The position numbers and the translations under genes were made by a program. 64,000 bases of DNA from Clostridia bacterium (GTDB lineage: Bacteria; Bacillota; Clostridia; Christensenellales; Aristaeellaceae), in contig JAFWES010000059.1 in assembly GCA_017512805.1 (NCBI GenBank), positions 62,001 to 126,000 on the forward strand, written 5' to 3'. The notes under the pieces were generated by a model. The model did no database searches. It saw only the letters and a list, made by a program, of their open reading frames with translations, and was not told the origin of the DNA. Below, piece after piece: positions 46,826 through 54,881 of the stretch. Numbering within the stretch: the first letter of the stretch is position 1; each line of letters starts with the position of its first letter.

Positions 46826-46969
46826 GCGGCCTTTATCCTTCTAAGCCTTGAACGCTTCAACCTCATGGAAAAAGCGATTCGAAATTCACAGTACCTTGCC
46901 AAGCTGGATCGATCTTTTGATCAGCTGTATGCCGGAAAAGGGCATGAGCACGAACTGATCGAGGAGTAA
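46826..46969 (+). pseudogene. Phd/YefM-type antitoxin, N-terminus lost
   Basis: Immediately after the nrdG stop the frame reads AAFILLSLERFNLMEKAI and continues to GKGHEHELIEE. This looks like the C-terminal half of a Phd/YefM antitoxin (..LLSLERYNLM.. pattern) without its DNA-binding N-terminus. It runs from a stop codon with no start until ATG 46865. The partner toxin fragment follows 4 bases later. Confidence 0.55.
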
Positions 46970-46973
46970 AATC

Positions 46974-47192
46974 ATGCGAAAAGAATGGTCTGACGAGGCA
47001 TGGGAGGATTACCTGTACTGGCAATCCCAGGATAAGAAGACGCTGAAGAAGATCAATGATCTCATCAAGGATATTGACCGGAACGGCCTCCAGGGAGCCA
47101 CCCCGACATTCCGGCAACTGCAATCATGCATGAACAAAGCCTCAACAGTTTTGCCCATGCACGTTATGATTTCTCCGTACAGCATGAGATAG
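46974..47192 (+). pseudogene. YoeB-type toxin, C-terminus replaced
   Basis: Residues 1-40 (MRKEWSDEAWEDYLYWQSQD and then KKTLKKINDLIKDIDRNG) are a clear YoeB mRNA-interferase N-terminus. After about position 47095 the sequence departs from YoeB. The catalytic C-terminal residues and the RIDEEHRLVY-type segment are missing, so it should be inactive. Confidence 0.7.
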
Positions 47193-47290
47193 ATATATTC
47201 TCAAACCGCATTTCCATCTGCAACCCAGGATCGTTTGCCAATGAATTTGAAGCGATAGATTTTTATACCAGGGACATCCATCAACAGCAT
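47106..47290 (+). pseudogene. Fragment of RecG/AlbA-like ATP-binding protein
   Basis: The frame around ATG 47126 reads LNSFAHARYDFSVQHEIDIF then SNRISICNPGSFAN and YTRDIH. This resembles the HATPase_c_4/AlbA-family segment where 'VNA.AHRDY' and 'I.NPG' occur. Neither the N- nor the C-terminus of such a protein is present. Confidence 0.5.
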
Positions 47291-47356
47291 GAACGGTTCA
47301 CCGTGATGATATTTTGTTTGAATTTTTTCTTGATTCAGGATACTAAATATGACACA

Positions 47357-47404
47357 CTTTCTTTCGGAAATTGCTCGCATTTGCAAGTAACCTCCGAAAG
47401 AAAG
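47357..47404. repeat. Imperfect nested inverted repeat
   Basis: CTTTCTTTCGGA (47357-47368) and TCCGAAAGAAAG (47393-47404) form a perfect 12-bp inverted repeat with a 24-base loop that itself contains TTGC/GCAA. It lies just before the AAA-ATPase fragment. Its role is unknown. Confidence 0.7.
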
Positions 47405-47415
47405 AGGGATATCAT

Positions 47416-47492
47416 ATGATTGAACGGAAAAAATATCTGGATGCCCTGATCAGACGTCAATGGAATGGTCGGATCAAAGTCATTTTCAGCGG
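47416..47492 (+). pseudogene. N-terminal fragment of an AAA/DUF4143-type ATPase
   Basis: MIERKKYLDALIRRQW then NGRIKVI matches the start of the AAA ATPases that continue with TGIRRCGKS (Walker A). Here the sequence diverges exactly before the Walker A, so only the first 23 residues remain. Confidence 0.5.
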
Positions 47493-47576
47493 AGAACTAC
47501 GGGTTCACCCCAGAATCTGTCTCTGGACAGCATTCAATTTTTTCTGTCGGAAGTTTTTCACCTGCTATTCAATCAG

Positions 47577-47744
47577 TCAGTAGAGGAATCTCTCTTTTTT
47601 CCTGATCGGATGTCGCACCACTGTTTTCAGCTTTTCCGGTGAGGTTTTCCTGGTGTCGTTCAGATAGATCTCATGGTGCATTCGCTGATCAGAGATGTCC
47701 AGTGCATAGCCCTGCTCATCCACGAAACAATGCATCCTGACCAT
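47577..47744 (-). pseudogene. GyrI-like effector-binding domain, C-terminal fragment
   Basis: The 55-residue minus-strand frame contains HHEIYLNDTRKTSPEKLKTV and ends VRHPIRKKERFLY. That resembles the C-terminus of GyrI-like small-molecule binding proteins ('HEIYLSDPRKT.PEKLKT'). The rest of the protein is absent. It is 17 bases downstream of the XRE regulator gene on the same strand. Confidence 0.5.
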
Positions 47745-47761
47745 GAAAAGTCACTTCCAAT

Positions 47762-48040
47762 CTATTTCCGTTCACGGATGACCTCCTCGATGCTGCCATA
47801 AGGCACAGATTCAAACAGGTGGCGGATTTCATCCGCGCAACCCAGCGCTGCGGCGAGCTTTGTCAGCGAGAGCAGTGAAATCTGGCCGGTCCGCTCGAAT
47901 CGCTTGATGCTGCCAAAACTGACACCGGATTGTTCGCTCAATTGTTCCTGCGTGATGCCACGGCGCTTTCGGATTCTGCTAAGGCGTTTTGCCACCTGCA
48001 GGTTGATTTCCTCTGTCGTTTCCCATACATACTCGTTCAT
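47762..48040 (-). CDS. XRE/HipB-like helix-turn-helix regulator
   Basis: The 92-residue protein has an HTH with RKRRGITQEQLSEQSGVSFG and SIKRFERTGQISL, the HipB-type start of a type II antitoxin. The ATG is preceded by GGAGATGAC. Normally hipA follows, but here a GyrI-like fragment follows instead, so it may be an orphan. Upstream two AAATATGATC direct repeats (about 48057 and 48099) may be its operator. Confidence 0.75.
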   Translation of the reverse strand: MNEYVWETTEEINLQVAKRLSRIRKRRGITQEQLSEQSGVSFGSIKRFERTGQISLLSLTKLAAALGCADEIRHLFESVPYGSIEEVIRERK

Positions 48041-48055
48041 ATGTCATCTCCGGAT

Positions 48056-48106
48056 AAAATATGATCTAATTCAGAATAATCATAGGATTATAGATCAAAT
48101 ATGATC
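48056..48106. promoter_or_regulatory. Possible operator/promoter of the XRE regulator
   Basis: AAATATGATC occurs near 48057 and 48097 in direct orientation, about 40 bases apart, flanking a minus-strand TATAAT (48087-48092). This suggests autoregulation by the XRE protein, without direct evidence. Confidence 0.35.
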
Positions 48107-48189
48107 CGTAAACATAATAGCGCAGGAAACGAAACGATGCAAACTGAGTTTGCTGGCATATTAAAGTGTCGGCGATACTGTTCGAGGTC

Positions 48190-48290
48190 AGGATTGACCT
48201 GGGTTGAACGGTACGACAAGGCCCGCATCGAAGCCAAGCATATGATAATCGCGGCGCTGGTCGACAGAATTGAGATCGCTGAGAACTTAT
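48190..48290 (+). pseudogene. Possible serine-recombinase C-terminal remnant
   Basis: The frame reads TWVERYDKARIEAKHMIIAA then LVDRIEIAEN. This resembles the end of large serine recombinases ('F..A....KK.I...LIDRI.V'). It is too short to be certain. If correct it marks the mobile origin of the scar. Confidence 0.3.
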
Positions 48291-48354
48291 GGCAGTTGCT
48301 GTGCCACAAGCAGTCATTCTTCGGACAAAAATCTCCCGAATTGTACATTTTTTC

Positions 48355-48383
48355 TTGACAACAGGAATGGTCTCGACTATAAT
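48355..48383 (+). promoter_or_regulatory. Near-consensus promoter of the metal-type ABC operon
   Basis: A perfect TTGACA (48355-48360) and perfect TATAAT (48378-48383) are 17 bases apart. It is the strongest-looking promoter in the window, and no operator was recognised. Confidence 0.85.
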
Positions 48384-48423
48384 CTTATCGGTTTCCAAAA
48401 TTGAAAATATGGAGGGAAGATTT

Positions 48424-49416
48424 ATGAAGAAAGCAGTTGCGTTATTCCTGGCCATGGTAATGGTGCTGTCCCTGGCTTCCATTGCTTCCGCTGAACCCAG
48501 CGGAAAGGTAATGCTCTATTCGTCCATGCAGGAAGCTCAGCTCCAGGCCATCGAAAAGGCTTTTGAAGAGAAGTATCCGACCGTGGATATGGAGTACTAT
48601 TACGCCGGCGGCGGCAAGCTGGTCACCAAGATGACCACGGAAGCGCAGGATGGCGGCCAGATCGCCAGTGACCTGGTCTGGCTGGGCGATCCTTCTGACT
48701 ACGAAGTCTTCAAGGCCAACGGCTGGCTGGAGCCCTATATCTCCCCCGAAACCGAACACATTGCCAAGGAATACATGGATCCCGAAGGATACTACACCGC
48801 CGGCCGTCTGGTCACCATGGGAATCGCCTGGTTTATCGGTGTGGACGAGGCGGATGCCCCGAAGACCTGGAACGATCTGCTCGATCCCAAGTGGAAGGGC
48901 CAGATTATCATGACCGACCCGGCGCAGGCTTCCACCACCAAGTATTGGATGGCTGCCATGATGCAGTCCGAGAAGTACGGTCCCGAATATTTCCAGAAGC
49001 TGCGGGATAACGGCGTGGAACTGGAGAGCGGCACCACCGCAACCCATAACCGCGTAGCGGACGCTTCCTATCAGGTCGGGATCTGCCTGGACTACGTTTC
49101 CGCCAATCTGATCGCGGAAGGCTCCCCCATGATGTTCCACTATACCACGGAAGACGTGATCACCATGACCAGCCCCATCGCCATGATCAAGGGCTGCGCC
49201 AACGAGGAGAACGCGAAACTGCTGATGGACTTCATCCTTTCCAAGGAAGGACAGGAAGTGCTGGTAGAAAACAACCTGGTTTCTGTGCGCGACGATGTAG
49301 AGATGAAGGTGGATACCTCCGCGATCGCGGCCATCAACATGGAAGTCGATTATACCGAGCTGGGTGAGAATCTCCAGGGCTATCTGGACAAGTTTAACGA
49401 GATTTTCGGAAAGTAA
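48424..49416 (+). CDS. ABC transporter substrate-binding protein (iron/phosphonate type), non-lipidated signal
   Basis: The 330-residue protein has a Sec signal (ending ASIASA-EP) but no lipobox cysteine. It is a family 1 periplasmic-binding protein of the FbpA/AfuA type: VMLYSSMQEAQLQAIEKAFE, DLVWLGDPSDYEVFKANGWL and WNDLLDPKWKGQIIMTDPA. Fe3+ or 2-aminoethylphosphonate are plausible ligands; the paired Tyr ligands of FbpA are not evident. ATG at 48424 follows GGAGGG. It is the first gene of the operon. Confidence 0.85.
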   Translation: MKKAVALFLAMVMVLSLASIASAEPSGKVMLYSSMQEAQLQAIEKAFEEKYPTVDMEYYYAGGGKLVTKMTTEAQDGGQIASDLVWLGDPSDYEVFKANGWLEPYISPETEHIAKEYMDPEGYYTAGRLVTMGIAWFIGVDEADAPKTWNDLLDPKWKGQIIMTDPAQASTTKYWMAAMMQSEKYGPEYFQKLRDNGVELESGTTATHNRVADASYQVGICLDYVSANLIAEGSPMMFHYTTEDVITMTSPIAMIKGCANEENAKLLMDFILSKEGQEVLVENNLVSVRDDVEMKVDTSAIAAINMEVDYTELGENLQGYLDKFNEIFGK

Positions 49417-49431
49417 TGTCCGACCCTGGAC

Positions 49432-49471
49432 CGGGCATGCCCGTTTCCCATAAACGGACATGCCCGTTTTT
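49432..49471 (+). terminator. Intercistronic hairpin after the binding-protein gene
   Basis: CGGGCATG-CCGTTT pairs with AAACGG-CATGCCCG and TTTTT follows. Partial termination here would give more binding protein than membrane components; that is inference. Confidence 0.7.
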
Positions 49472-49516
49472 CATCTGCAATAAGAAATACGGAAACAGGC
49501 GCAAGGAGAAGAATCG

Positions 49517-50602
49517 ATGGCAAATGTAAAATTTGAAGATATCACCTTCCGCTACGGATCCAATACGGTGCTGGAGCATTTCTCGCTGAACGTCGAAAGC
49601 GGAACCATCGTTTGTCTGGTCGGTCCCTCCGGCTGCGGAAAAACCACGCTGGTCCGTGCGCTTCTGGGGTTGATCAAGCCGGAGACAGGTTCCATCACCG
49701 TGGGAGACAGGGTGCTGTACAGCGCGCAGAAGCGGATCAACGTACCGGCGGAAAAAAGAAATATAGGGATTGTTTTTCAGGATTATGCCGTCTGGCCCCA
49801 CATGACGGTGGTGGAAAACGTGAGCTATCCGCTGAAAAAGCAGCGCGTCCCGAAGAATGAAATCCGCAAACGCGCCATGCGCGCGCTGGAACAGGTGCAC
49901 ATGACGGAATACGCCAATCATCTGCCCAATCAGCTTTCCGGCGGTCAGCAGCAGCGGGTGGCCATCGCCCGGGCGCTGGTGGTGGACAGCGATGTGCTGG
50001 TGATGGACGAGCCGATCACCAATCTGGACGCGAAGCTGCGGGAAGAAATGCTGCTGGAGATCCGGATGATTCAGAAGCGGCTGAACGCGACAATCCTCTA
50101 CATTACGCATGACCAGCAGTCAGCCCTGCAGCTCTGCGATAAAATGGCCATCATGGAGCAGAACGGTGTCCTCTGTCAGTACGGCACGGATGAAGAAATC
50201 ATTCTGCGCCCCGCAAACCGCTTCACTTTTGAATTTATCGGCGTATCCAATTTTATTCCCGTGGTGAAAGACGGAGCGCAGATGATGCTGGACTGCGGGG
50301 AAAAAATCGCCTATCCCGGCGAGGTGCCTCCTGAGGCGGCGGCCGGCGGATATGAGATGGGCGTTCGGCCGAACGACGTCGTGTTCGACAAAAATTCTCC
50401 CCTGAAGGCCAGGGTGGATTCCCGGGTTTTCCTGGGCAGCGAATACAATTATTTTCTCTCCCTTGGGTCTCGGCAGGTCCGGGTCCAGCAGAGCATGCTG
50501 GACGCCCGCACAAGGGGGATTGCCCAGGAGGGGGAAACCGTTGGAATCCGCTTCCTGAACACCCGCTTCTATCCCCTGAAGAAAGGAGCTGAAACGGCAT
50601 GA
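49517..50602 (+). CDS. ABC transporter ATP-binding protein (copy 1)
   Basis: The 361-residue protein has Walker A GPSGCGKTTL (about 36-45), Q-loop FQDYAVWPHMTVVENV, signature LSGGQQQRVAIARAL and Walker B VLVMDEP. A C-terminal TOBE-type regulatory domain is present (FIPVVKDGAQ...GVRPNDV). It resembles FbpC/PotA-type ATPases. Its ATGA overlap with the permease indicates tight coupling. Confidence 0.93.
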   Translation: MANVKFEDITFRYGSNTVLEHFSLNVESGTIVCLVGPSGCGKTTLVRALLGLIKPETGSITVGDRVLYSAQKRINVPAEKRNIGIVFQDYAVWPHMTVVENVSYPLKKQRVPKNEIRKRAMRALEQVHMTEYANHLPNQLSGGQQQRVAIARALVVDSDVLVMDEPITNLDAKLREEMLLEIRMIQKRLNATILYITHDQQSALQLCDKMAIMEQNGVLCQYGTDEEIILRPANRFTFEFIGVSNFIPVVKDGAQMMLDCGEKIAYPGEVPPEAAAGGYEMGVRPNDVVFDKNSPLKARVDSRVFLGSEYNYFLSLGSRQVRVQQSMLDARTRGIAQEGETVGIRFLNTRFYPLKKGAETA

Positions 50603-52323
50603 AAAAATACGGAGGCGTCAGCGCGGAGCTCGCGGCCGTAGACGGGCGGAAGCGCCTGAACATGGATAAAATCATGACCGCGCTGTGCTTTGTGCTGCTG
50701 TTGATCATCGTGGTCGTCCCCATTTTCATGATCATCTACAATGCTTTCTTTTTTGAAGGAAAGCTGGACGTCCGTATGTTCGTGGAACAGCTGACGGAAC
50801 CGAATAACCTGGGGGCCATGTGGAATACCCTGAAAATCGCCGCCCTGACGACGGTACTGGGAACCATCATGGGCGTCTTTTATGCGTGGCTGCTGGGGCG
50901 GAGCGACATTCCGGCCAAAGGGCTGATGCGGGCGCTGTTCAATATTCCCTATATGTTCCCGCCCTTCCTGGGCGCCATGGCCTGGGATATGATGTTCAAC
51001 GGGCGCAGCGGATACATCAACAAATGGCTGGTGCAGGTTTTCGGCCTGAGCTCCATGCCCATCAACATCAACTCCGTCTGGGGCATCGTGTTCGTGGAAG
51101 TCAGCTATTACTTCCCCTTTGTGTTCATGCAGGTGGTTTCCGCCCTGGAGCGCATGGACCCGACGCTGGAGGAATCCGCCCGGATCGCCGGCGCGAAACA
51201 GCGCCAGGTGATCTGGAAGATCACGCTCCCGCTGGTCAAGCCCGCCATCTCGGCCGGTGCGCTGCTGATTCTGACCACCTCCCTGGCCCACTTCGGTGTA
51301 CCCGCGATTCTGGGATATGCCAAGCGGATTTACACCCTGCCCACCCGGATCTACGAAGTGATCTACAACTCCGGCGGATCCTTTGACGGGATCCGTCAGG
51401 GCGCAGCCATCTCCGTCATGCTGGTGGTTGTCGTGGCCCTGGCCCTGATTCTGCAGAACCGGATTCTTTCCGCCGGAAGCTATGATATCATCAAGGGCAA
51501 ATCCATGCGTCCGACCCTGATCAAGCTTCGCGGCGCCAAGATTCCGCTGCTGCTGCTTGCCATCCTGACGCTGGTCATGATCGTCATCGTACCCCTGGTG
51601 ATGATCGTGCTGATCTCCTTCCTCAAGGCGTACGGCCTGCCGCTGGAGTTCAAGAACTTTACCTTTGCCCAGTACGAAAAGGTGTTCTCGGCCAACGGAA
51701 CCATCGCATCCATCCGGAACTCCCTGTTCGTATCCATCACCGCAGGCATTATCTGCATGTTCCTCGGGACCCTGGTGGCCTATGTGGTGCAGAAGATCAA
51801 GCCCAAAGGAAAAGGCGTGCTGGAAGTGGTTTCCATGCTGCCATACGCCATTCCCGGAACGGTATTGTCCATCGGCGTCATTCTGGCCTGGAGCGGGCGG
51901 ATCGCCGGAATCAACCTGTACAATACGATCTGGATTATTCTGGTCGCCTATCTGGCCCGATATCTGAGCTTCAGCATGAAGACATCTTCCGCCGCGCTGC
52001 TGCAGGTGCACTCTTCCCTGGAGGAAGCGGCCCGGGTCTGCGGGGCGAGCCATACCGAAAGTCTGGCGGATATCACGCTGCCGCTGATCCGGCCGGCCAT
52101 GGTGTCCGGATTCTTCCTGATCTTCCTGCCGGCCATGCGCGAGGTCACCACCTCCATCCTGCTGTACGGGCCATACACCCGGACCCTGGGCGTACAGATC
52201 TACTCCCTGCGCGATGCCGGGATGATTCCGCAGGCGGCGGCCCTGGCGACGGTGGCCATCGGCATCATCATTATCCTGAACACCCTGGTCACCAAGCTGA
52301 CCAAGGATAAGAAGGGGGTGTAA
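50599..52323 (+). CDS. ABC transporter permease, two fused membrane domains (FbpB-type)
   Basis: The 574-residue protein contains two BPD_transp_1 domains in tandem, about 12 membrane helices. EAA-loop motifs occur in each half (LEESARIAGAKQRQVIWKIT and LEEAARVCGASHTESLADIT). This is the FbpB-type arrangement used for ferric iron and related substrates. A single polypeptide supplies both halves of the channel. It overlaps the upstream ATPase by 4 bases and is 3 bases from the next one. Confidence 0.92.
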   Translation: MKKYGGVSAELAAVDGRKRLNMDKIMTALCFVLLLIIVVVPIFMIIYNAFFFEGKLDVRMFVEQLTEPNNLGAMWNTLKIAALTTVLGTIMGVFYAWLLGRSDIPAKGLMRALFNIPYMFPPFLGAMAWDMMFNGRSGYINKWLVQVFGLSSMPININSVWGIVFVEVSYYFPFVFMQVVSALERMDPTLEESARIAGAKQRQVIWKITLPLVKPAISAGALLILTTSLAHFGVPAILGYAKRIYTLPTRIYEVIYNSGGSFDGIRQGAAISVMLVVVVALALILQNRILSAGSYDIIKGKSMRPTLIKLRGAKIPLLLLAILTLVMIVIVPLVMIVLISFLKAYGLPLEFKNFTFAQYEKVFSANGTIASIRNSLFVSITAGIICMFLGTLVAYVVQKIKPKGKGVLEVVSMLPYAIPGTVLSIGVILAWSGRIAGINLYNTIWIILVAYLARYLSFSMKTSSAALLQVHSSLEEAARVCGASHTESLADITLPLIRPAMVSGFFLIFLPAMREVTTSILLYGPYTRTLGVQIYSLRDAGMIPQAAALATVAIGIIIILNTLVTKLTKDKKGV

Positions 52324-52326
52324 TGC

Positions 52327-53439
52327 ATGGCGGATCAGATTATACTGAATCATGTAACCAAAAGATTCACCACGAAAACCCTGGGGGATATCGTGGCGGT
52401 GGACGATTTCAACCTGAGCGTTCATGAAGGGGAATGCTTTTCCTTCCTGGGGCCCTCCGGCTGCGGAAAATCCACCACGCTGCGGATGATCGCCGGATTT
52501 GAGGATCTGACCGAAGGGGAGATCGAGCTTTGCGGCAGGCTGGTTTCCAGCAGCAGGAAAAACCTCTATGTTCCGCCGGAGGAGCGCGGTCTGGGCATGG
52601 TATTCCAGGCGTTCGCCGTCTGGCCGCACATGAATGTATTTGAAAATGTGGCATTCCCGCTGAGAATTCAAAAGGTCAACAAGACGGAAATCACCAAACG
52701 GGTGAACGAGGCGCTTCATCACACCAGCCTCACCGGGCTGGAGAACGTTTTCCCCGGGGATTTGAGCGGAGGCCAGCAGCAGCGGATTGCGCTGGCGCGG
52801 GCCATCGTAACCAATCCCAAAGTGATGCTGCTGGATGAGCCGCTTTCCAATCTGGATCCCAAGCTTCGGGAAACCATGCGGTTTGAGATCAAGGCCTTGC
52901 AGCGGAAATTCAATTTTACAATCATTTTTGTCACCCACGATCAGAGCGAAGCCATGGCCATCTCCGACCGGATGATGGTCTGCGACATGGGAAAAATCAT
53001 GCAGATTGATACGCCGGAGAATCTGTATAACAAGCCGTGCAACCGTTTTGTGCATAACTTCCTGGGCGAGAGCACCTTCATTAACGTGGAAATCCGGGAT
53101 GGGAAAGCCTACCCGGCCGGCCACGGGGAACAGGCGCTGGATCTGCAGATTCCCCAGGATGCGGCGAAGAAAATGGTGGTAGCCACCCGGCCGAACGAGA
53201 TTTCTCTGACCGGGCCCGGCGAAGGCGGATTTGCTTCCCATATTGAGAAGCGGATCTTCCTGACAGACCGGACGGAGTACCTGGTGCCGGTGGGAGATCA
53301 GCTTCTGAAGGTACAGACGCCTCACCGCGTGACCTTCTCGCAGGGCGAAGCGTGTGCCGTGCATCTGGTGGATCCCATGTGGTATCCCGCGGATGATGAG
53401 GCTGCCGAAAAGGAAAGAGCCCGCCGCCAGCTGGTATAA
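52327..53439 (+). CDS. ABC transporter ATP-binding protein (copy 2)
   Basis: The 370-residue protein has Walker A GPSGCGKSTTL, signature LSGGQQQRIALARAI, Walker B VMLLDEPLSNLDP and a C-terminal TOBE-type domain. It is clearly different from copy 1. With the single fused permease, the two ATPases could form a heterodimer, or they could be alternative subunits. The operon ends with a strong terminator. Confidence 0.93.
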   Translation: MADQIILNHVTKRFTTKTLGDIVAVDDFNLSVHEGECFSFLGPSGCGKSTTLRMIAGFEDLTEGEIELCGRLVSSSRKNLYVPPEERGLGMVFQAFAVWPHMNVFENVAFPLRIQKVNKTEITKRVNEALHHTSLTGLENVFPGDLSGGQQQRIALARAIVTNPKVMLLDEPLSNLDPKLRETMRFEIKALQRKFNFTIIFVTHDQSEAMAISDRMMVCDMGKIMQIDTPENLYNKPCNRFVHNFLGESTFINVEIRDGKAYPAGHGEQALDLQIPQDAAKKMVVATRPNEISLTGPGEGGFASHIEKRIFLTDRTEYLVPVGDQLLKVQTPHRVTFSQGEACAVHLVDPMWYPADDEAAEKERARRQLV

Positions 53440-53459
53440 TCCATTCCCCGCGTAATTCT

Positions 53460-53490
53460 GCCCCGTTCCCGCTTTGGGAACGGGGCCATT
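53460..53490 (+). terminator. Terminator of the ABC importer operon
   Basis: GCCCCGTTCCC and GGGAACGGGGC form an 11-bp stem with a 5-base loop, followed by CATTTTA. Confidence 0.75.
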
Positions 53491-53673
53491 TTACGAATTG
53501 CAGAGGAATCCTCAGAGAGCGGAGCTGCCAAATCATGACCTTGCCTGTTTGGGCCCGGTGTTTTGGCGAAAACGTAGGCGTCAAACAGGGGACGTGCAGC
53601 CTATCCGGATGTTCTTTCCAGAAGCCTGGACGGGATTCGTCCTGATTATCGATTTGATGTGAGCTGCCTGGGA
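53491..53673. other. Intergenic region without recognisable feature
   Basis: Short open frames here have no recognisable protein features and no good start. It separates convergent transcripts, the ABC importer and the XRE-AbrB gene. Confidence 0.5.
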
Positions 53674-54102
53674 TCAGTCTTCCGTTGCCTGCTTTCTGAT
53701 CAGGTTTGCAATATGCAGGAAGTTCTCGGATTTCATGAGGGCCAATCCTGAATTCTCGTCGCCCAATACAACGAGCTGATCTCCCGCGGAAATCTGAAAA
53801 ATTTTCCTTGCCTTTGCAGGGATGATGATCTGTCCCTTTTCACCGACGGTCACGATACCAAAAAGATGCTTACCCTTTGGGGGAACAAGCAGATTGCCGA
53901 GTTCGCCGGCCTCAAACTGTACCAGCTCGTCCAGGGTGACGTCGAACACTTCGGCGAGCTTTTTCCCTGTGGTGAGATCAGGCATGGATTCGCCGGACTC
54001 CCATTTGGCGATGGCCTGACGGGTCACACCGATCTTCTCGGCGACGTCCTCCTGGGTCATCTGCGCCATCTTGCGCAACTGCAAAAGATTTTCCGAAAAC
54101 AT
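53674..54102 (-). CDS. XRE HTH - AbrB/SpoVT fusion regulator
   Basis: The 142-residue protein has an N-terminal XRE HTH (LRKMAQMTQEDVAEKIGVTR followed by QAIAKWESGESMPD) and a C-terminal AbrB/SpoVT-type swapped-hairpin domain (GIVTVGEKGQIIIPAKARK then IFQISAGDQLVVLGDENSG). ATG at 54102 has AGGAGG upstream. As the last gene after an ABC exporter it probably regulates that operon, by analogy with similar one-component regulators. Confidence 0.85.
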   Translation of the reverse strand: MFSENLLQLRKMAQMTQEDVAEKIGVTRQAIAKWESGESMPDLTTGKKLAEVFDVTLDELVQFEAGELGNLLVPPKGKHLFGIVTVGEKGQIIIPAKARKIFQISAGDQLVVLGDENSGLALMKSENFLHIANLIRKQATED

Positions 54103-54110
54103 ACATCCTC

Positions 54111-54881
54111 CTATGCCAGATCCGCTTTCATTCTGGCGCTGAATACCCGGGATGAGACAATGATCAACACGACAGCGCAGGCTGAAACAATCAGGAAAGG
54201 AATCGTCCAACCGTCTGTTGTGAAATGCAGCGCAACAGCGCTTCTGGCGGAGCGGGTGCAGTAGTAAAAGGGCAGCGCCTTGCAGATGCTCAGCATTGCA
54301 CCGCCGGTTGCATCCGCGTCAAACCATATGCAGCCCAGGAATGAACCCAACGAAATGATGATCGAACATAATCCCGGCGCGGATTTTTCGCTGAAAAGCG
54401 TCCCGAACAGCATGCCAAAGCCGATGAACATCAGTGCGGAGGGAATCAGCGTCAGCAGGGACAGGAGCAATCCCAGCGGATTCAGCGCAGTACCAACGAT
54501 CCACGATATGATAAGAGATACCACATAGATCAGCGCAGTCTGCACCAAACTGATGATCAGCATGGGCAGCATATACCCGATCACAAAATCGATGGATTCC
54601 ATGGGTGTGGCATACAGCCTGACCAGGAAGGAGCCCGCACGGTCTTTGGAAACCGTCAGCGCCGTAAAGAGCATGACAAAGGTTTGACCGAACACGGCTA
54701 CGCCCGCTGACAGATTTTCGATGCGGAAGACGGTCATTCCTGCTTCTTTGGGAATGCTGGCGTTGAGCACAGTCATGACACCCAGCATCACCAGCGGAAA
54801 CGCAAGACAAAAGATATAGCTCAGAGGGTCGCGTAGAATCTCCTTCTGATTTCTCCGGGAGAATGTGATGATTCTGTTCAT
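54111..54881 (-). CDS. ABC-2-type transporter permease
   Basis: The 256-residue protein has six hydrophobic segments and the ABC-2 pattern (VFGQTFVMLFTALTVSKDR, with LVRLYATPMES as the coupling region). It is the exporter partner of the ATPase at 54878; their coding regions overlap by 4 bases. The substrate (antibiotic, lipid or peptide) is not evident. Confidence 0.88.
   Translation of the reverse strand: MNRIITFSRRNQKEILRDPLSYIFCLAFPLVMLGVMTVLNASIPKEAGMTVFRIENLSAGVAVFGQTFVMLFTALTVSKDRAGSFLVRLYATPMESIDFVIGYMLPMLIISLVQTALIYVVSLIISWIVGTALNPLGLLLSLLTLIPSALMFIGFGMLFGTLFSEKSAPGLCSIIISLGSFLGCIWFDADATGGAMLSICKALPFYYCTRSARSAVALHFTTDGWTIPFLIVSACAVVLIIVSSRVFSARMKADLA

Noticed and set aside
50569-53364. 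931-codon minus-strand frame opposite the ABC permease and ATPase
   Set aside because: It is antisense to two solid genes and its composition (His/Gln/Gly-rich) is typical of an antisense frame.
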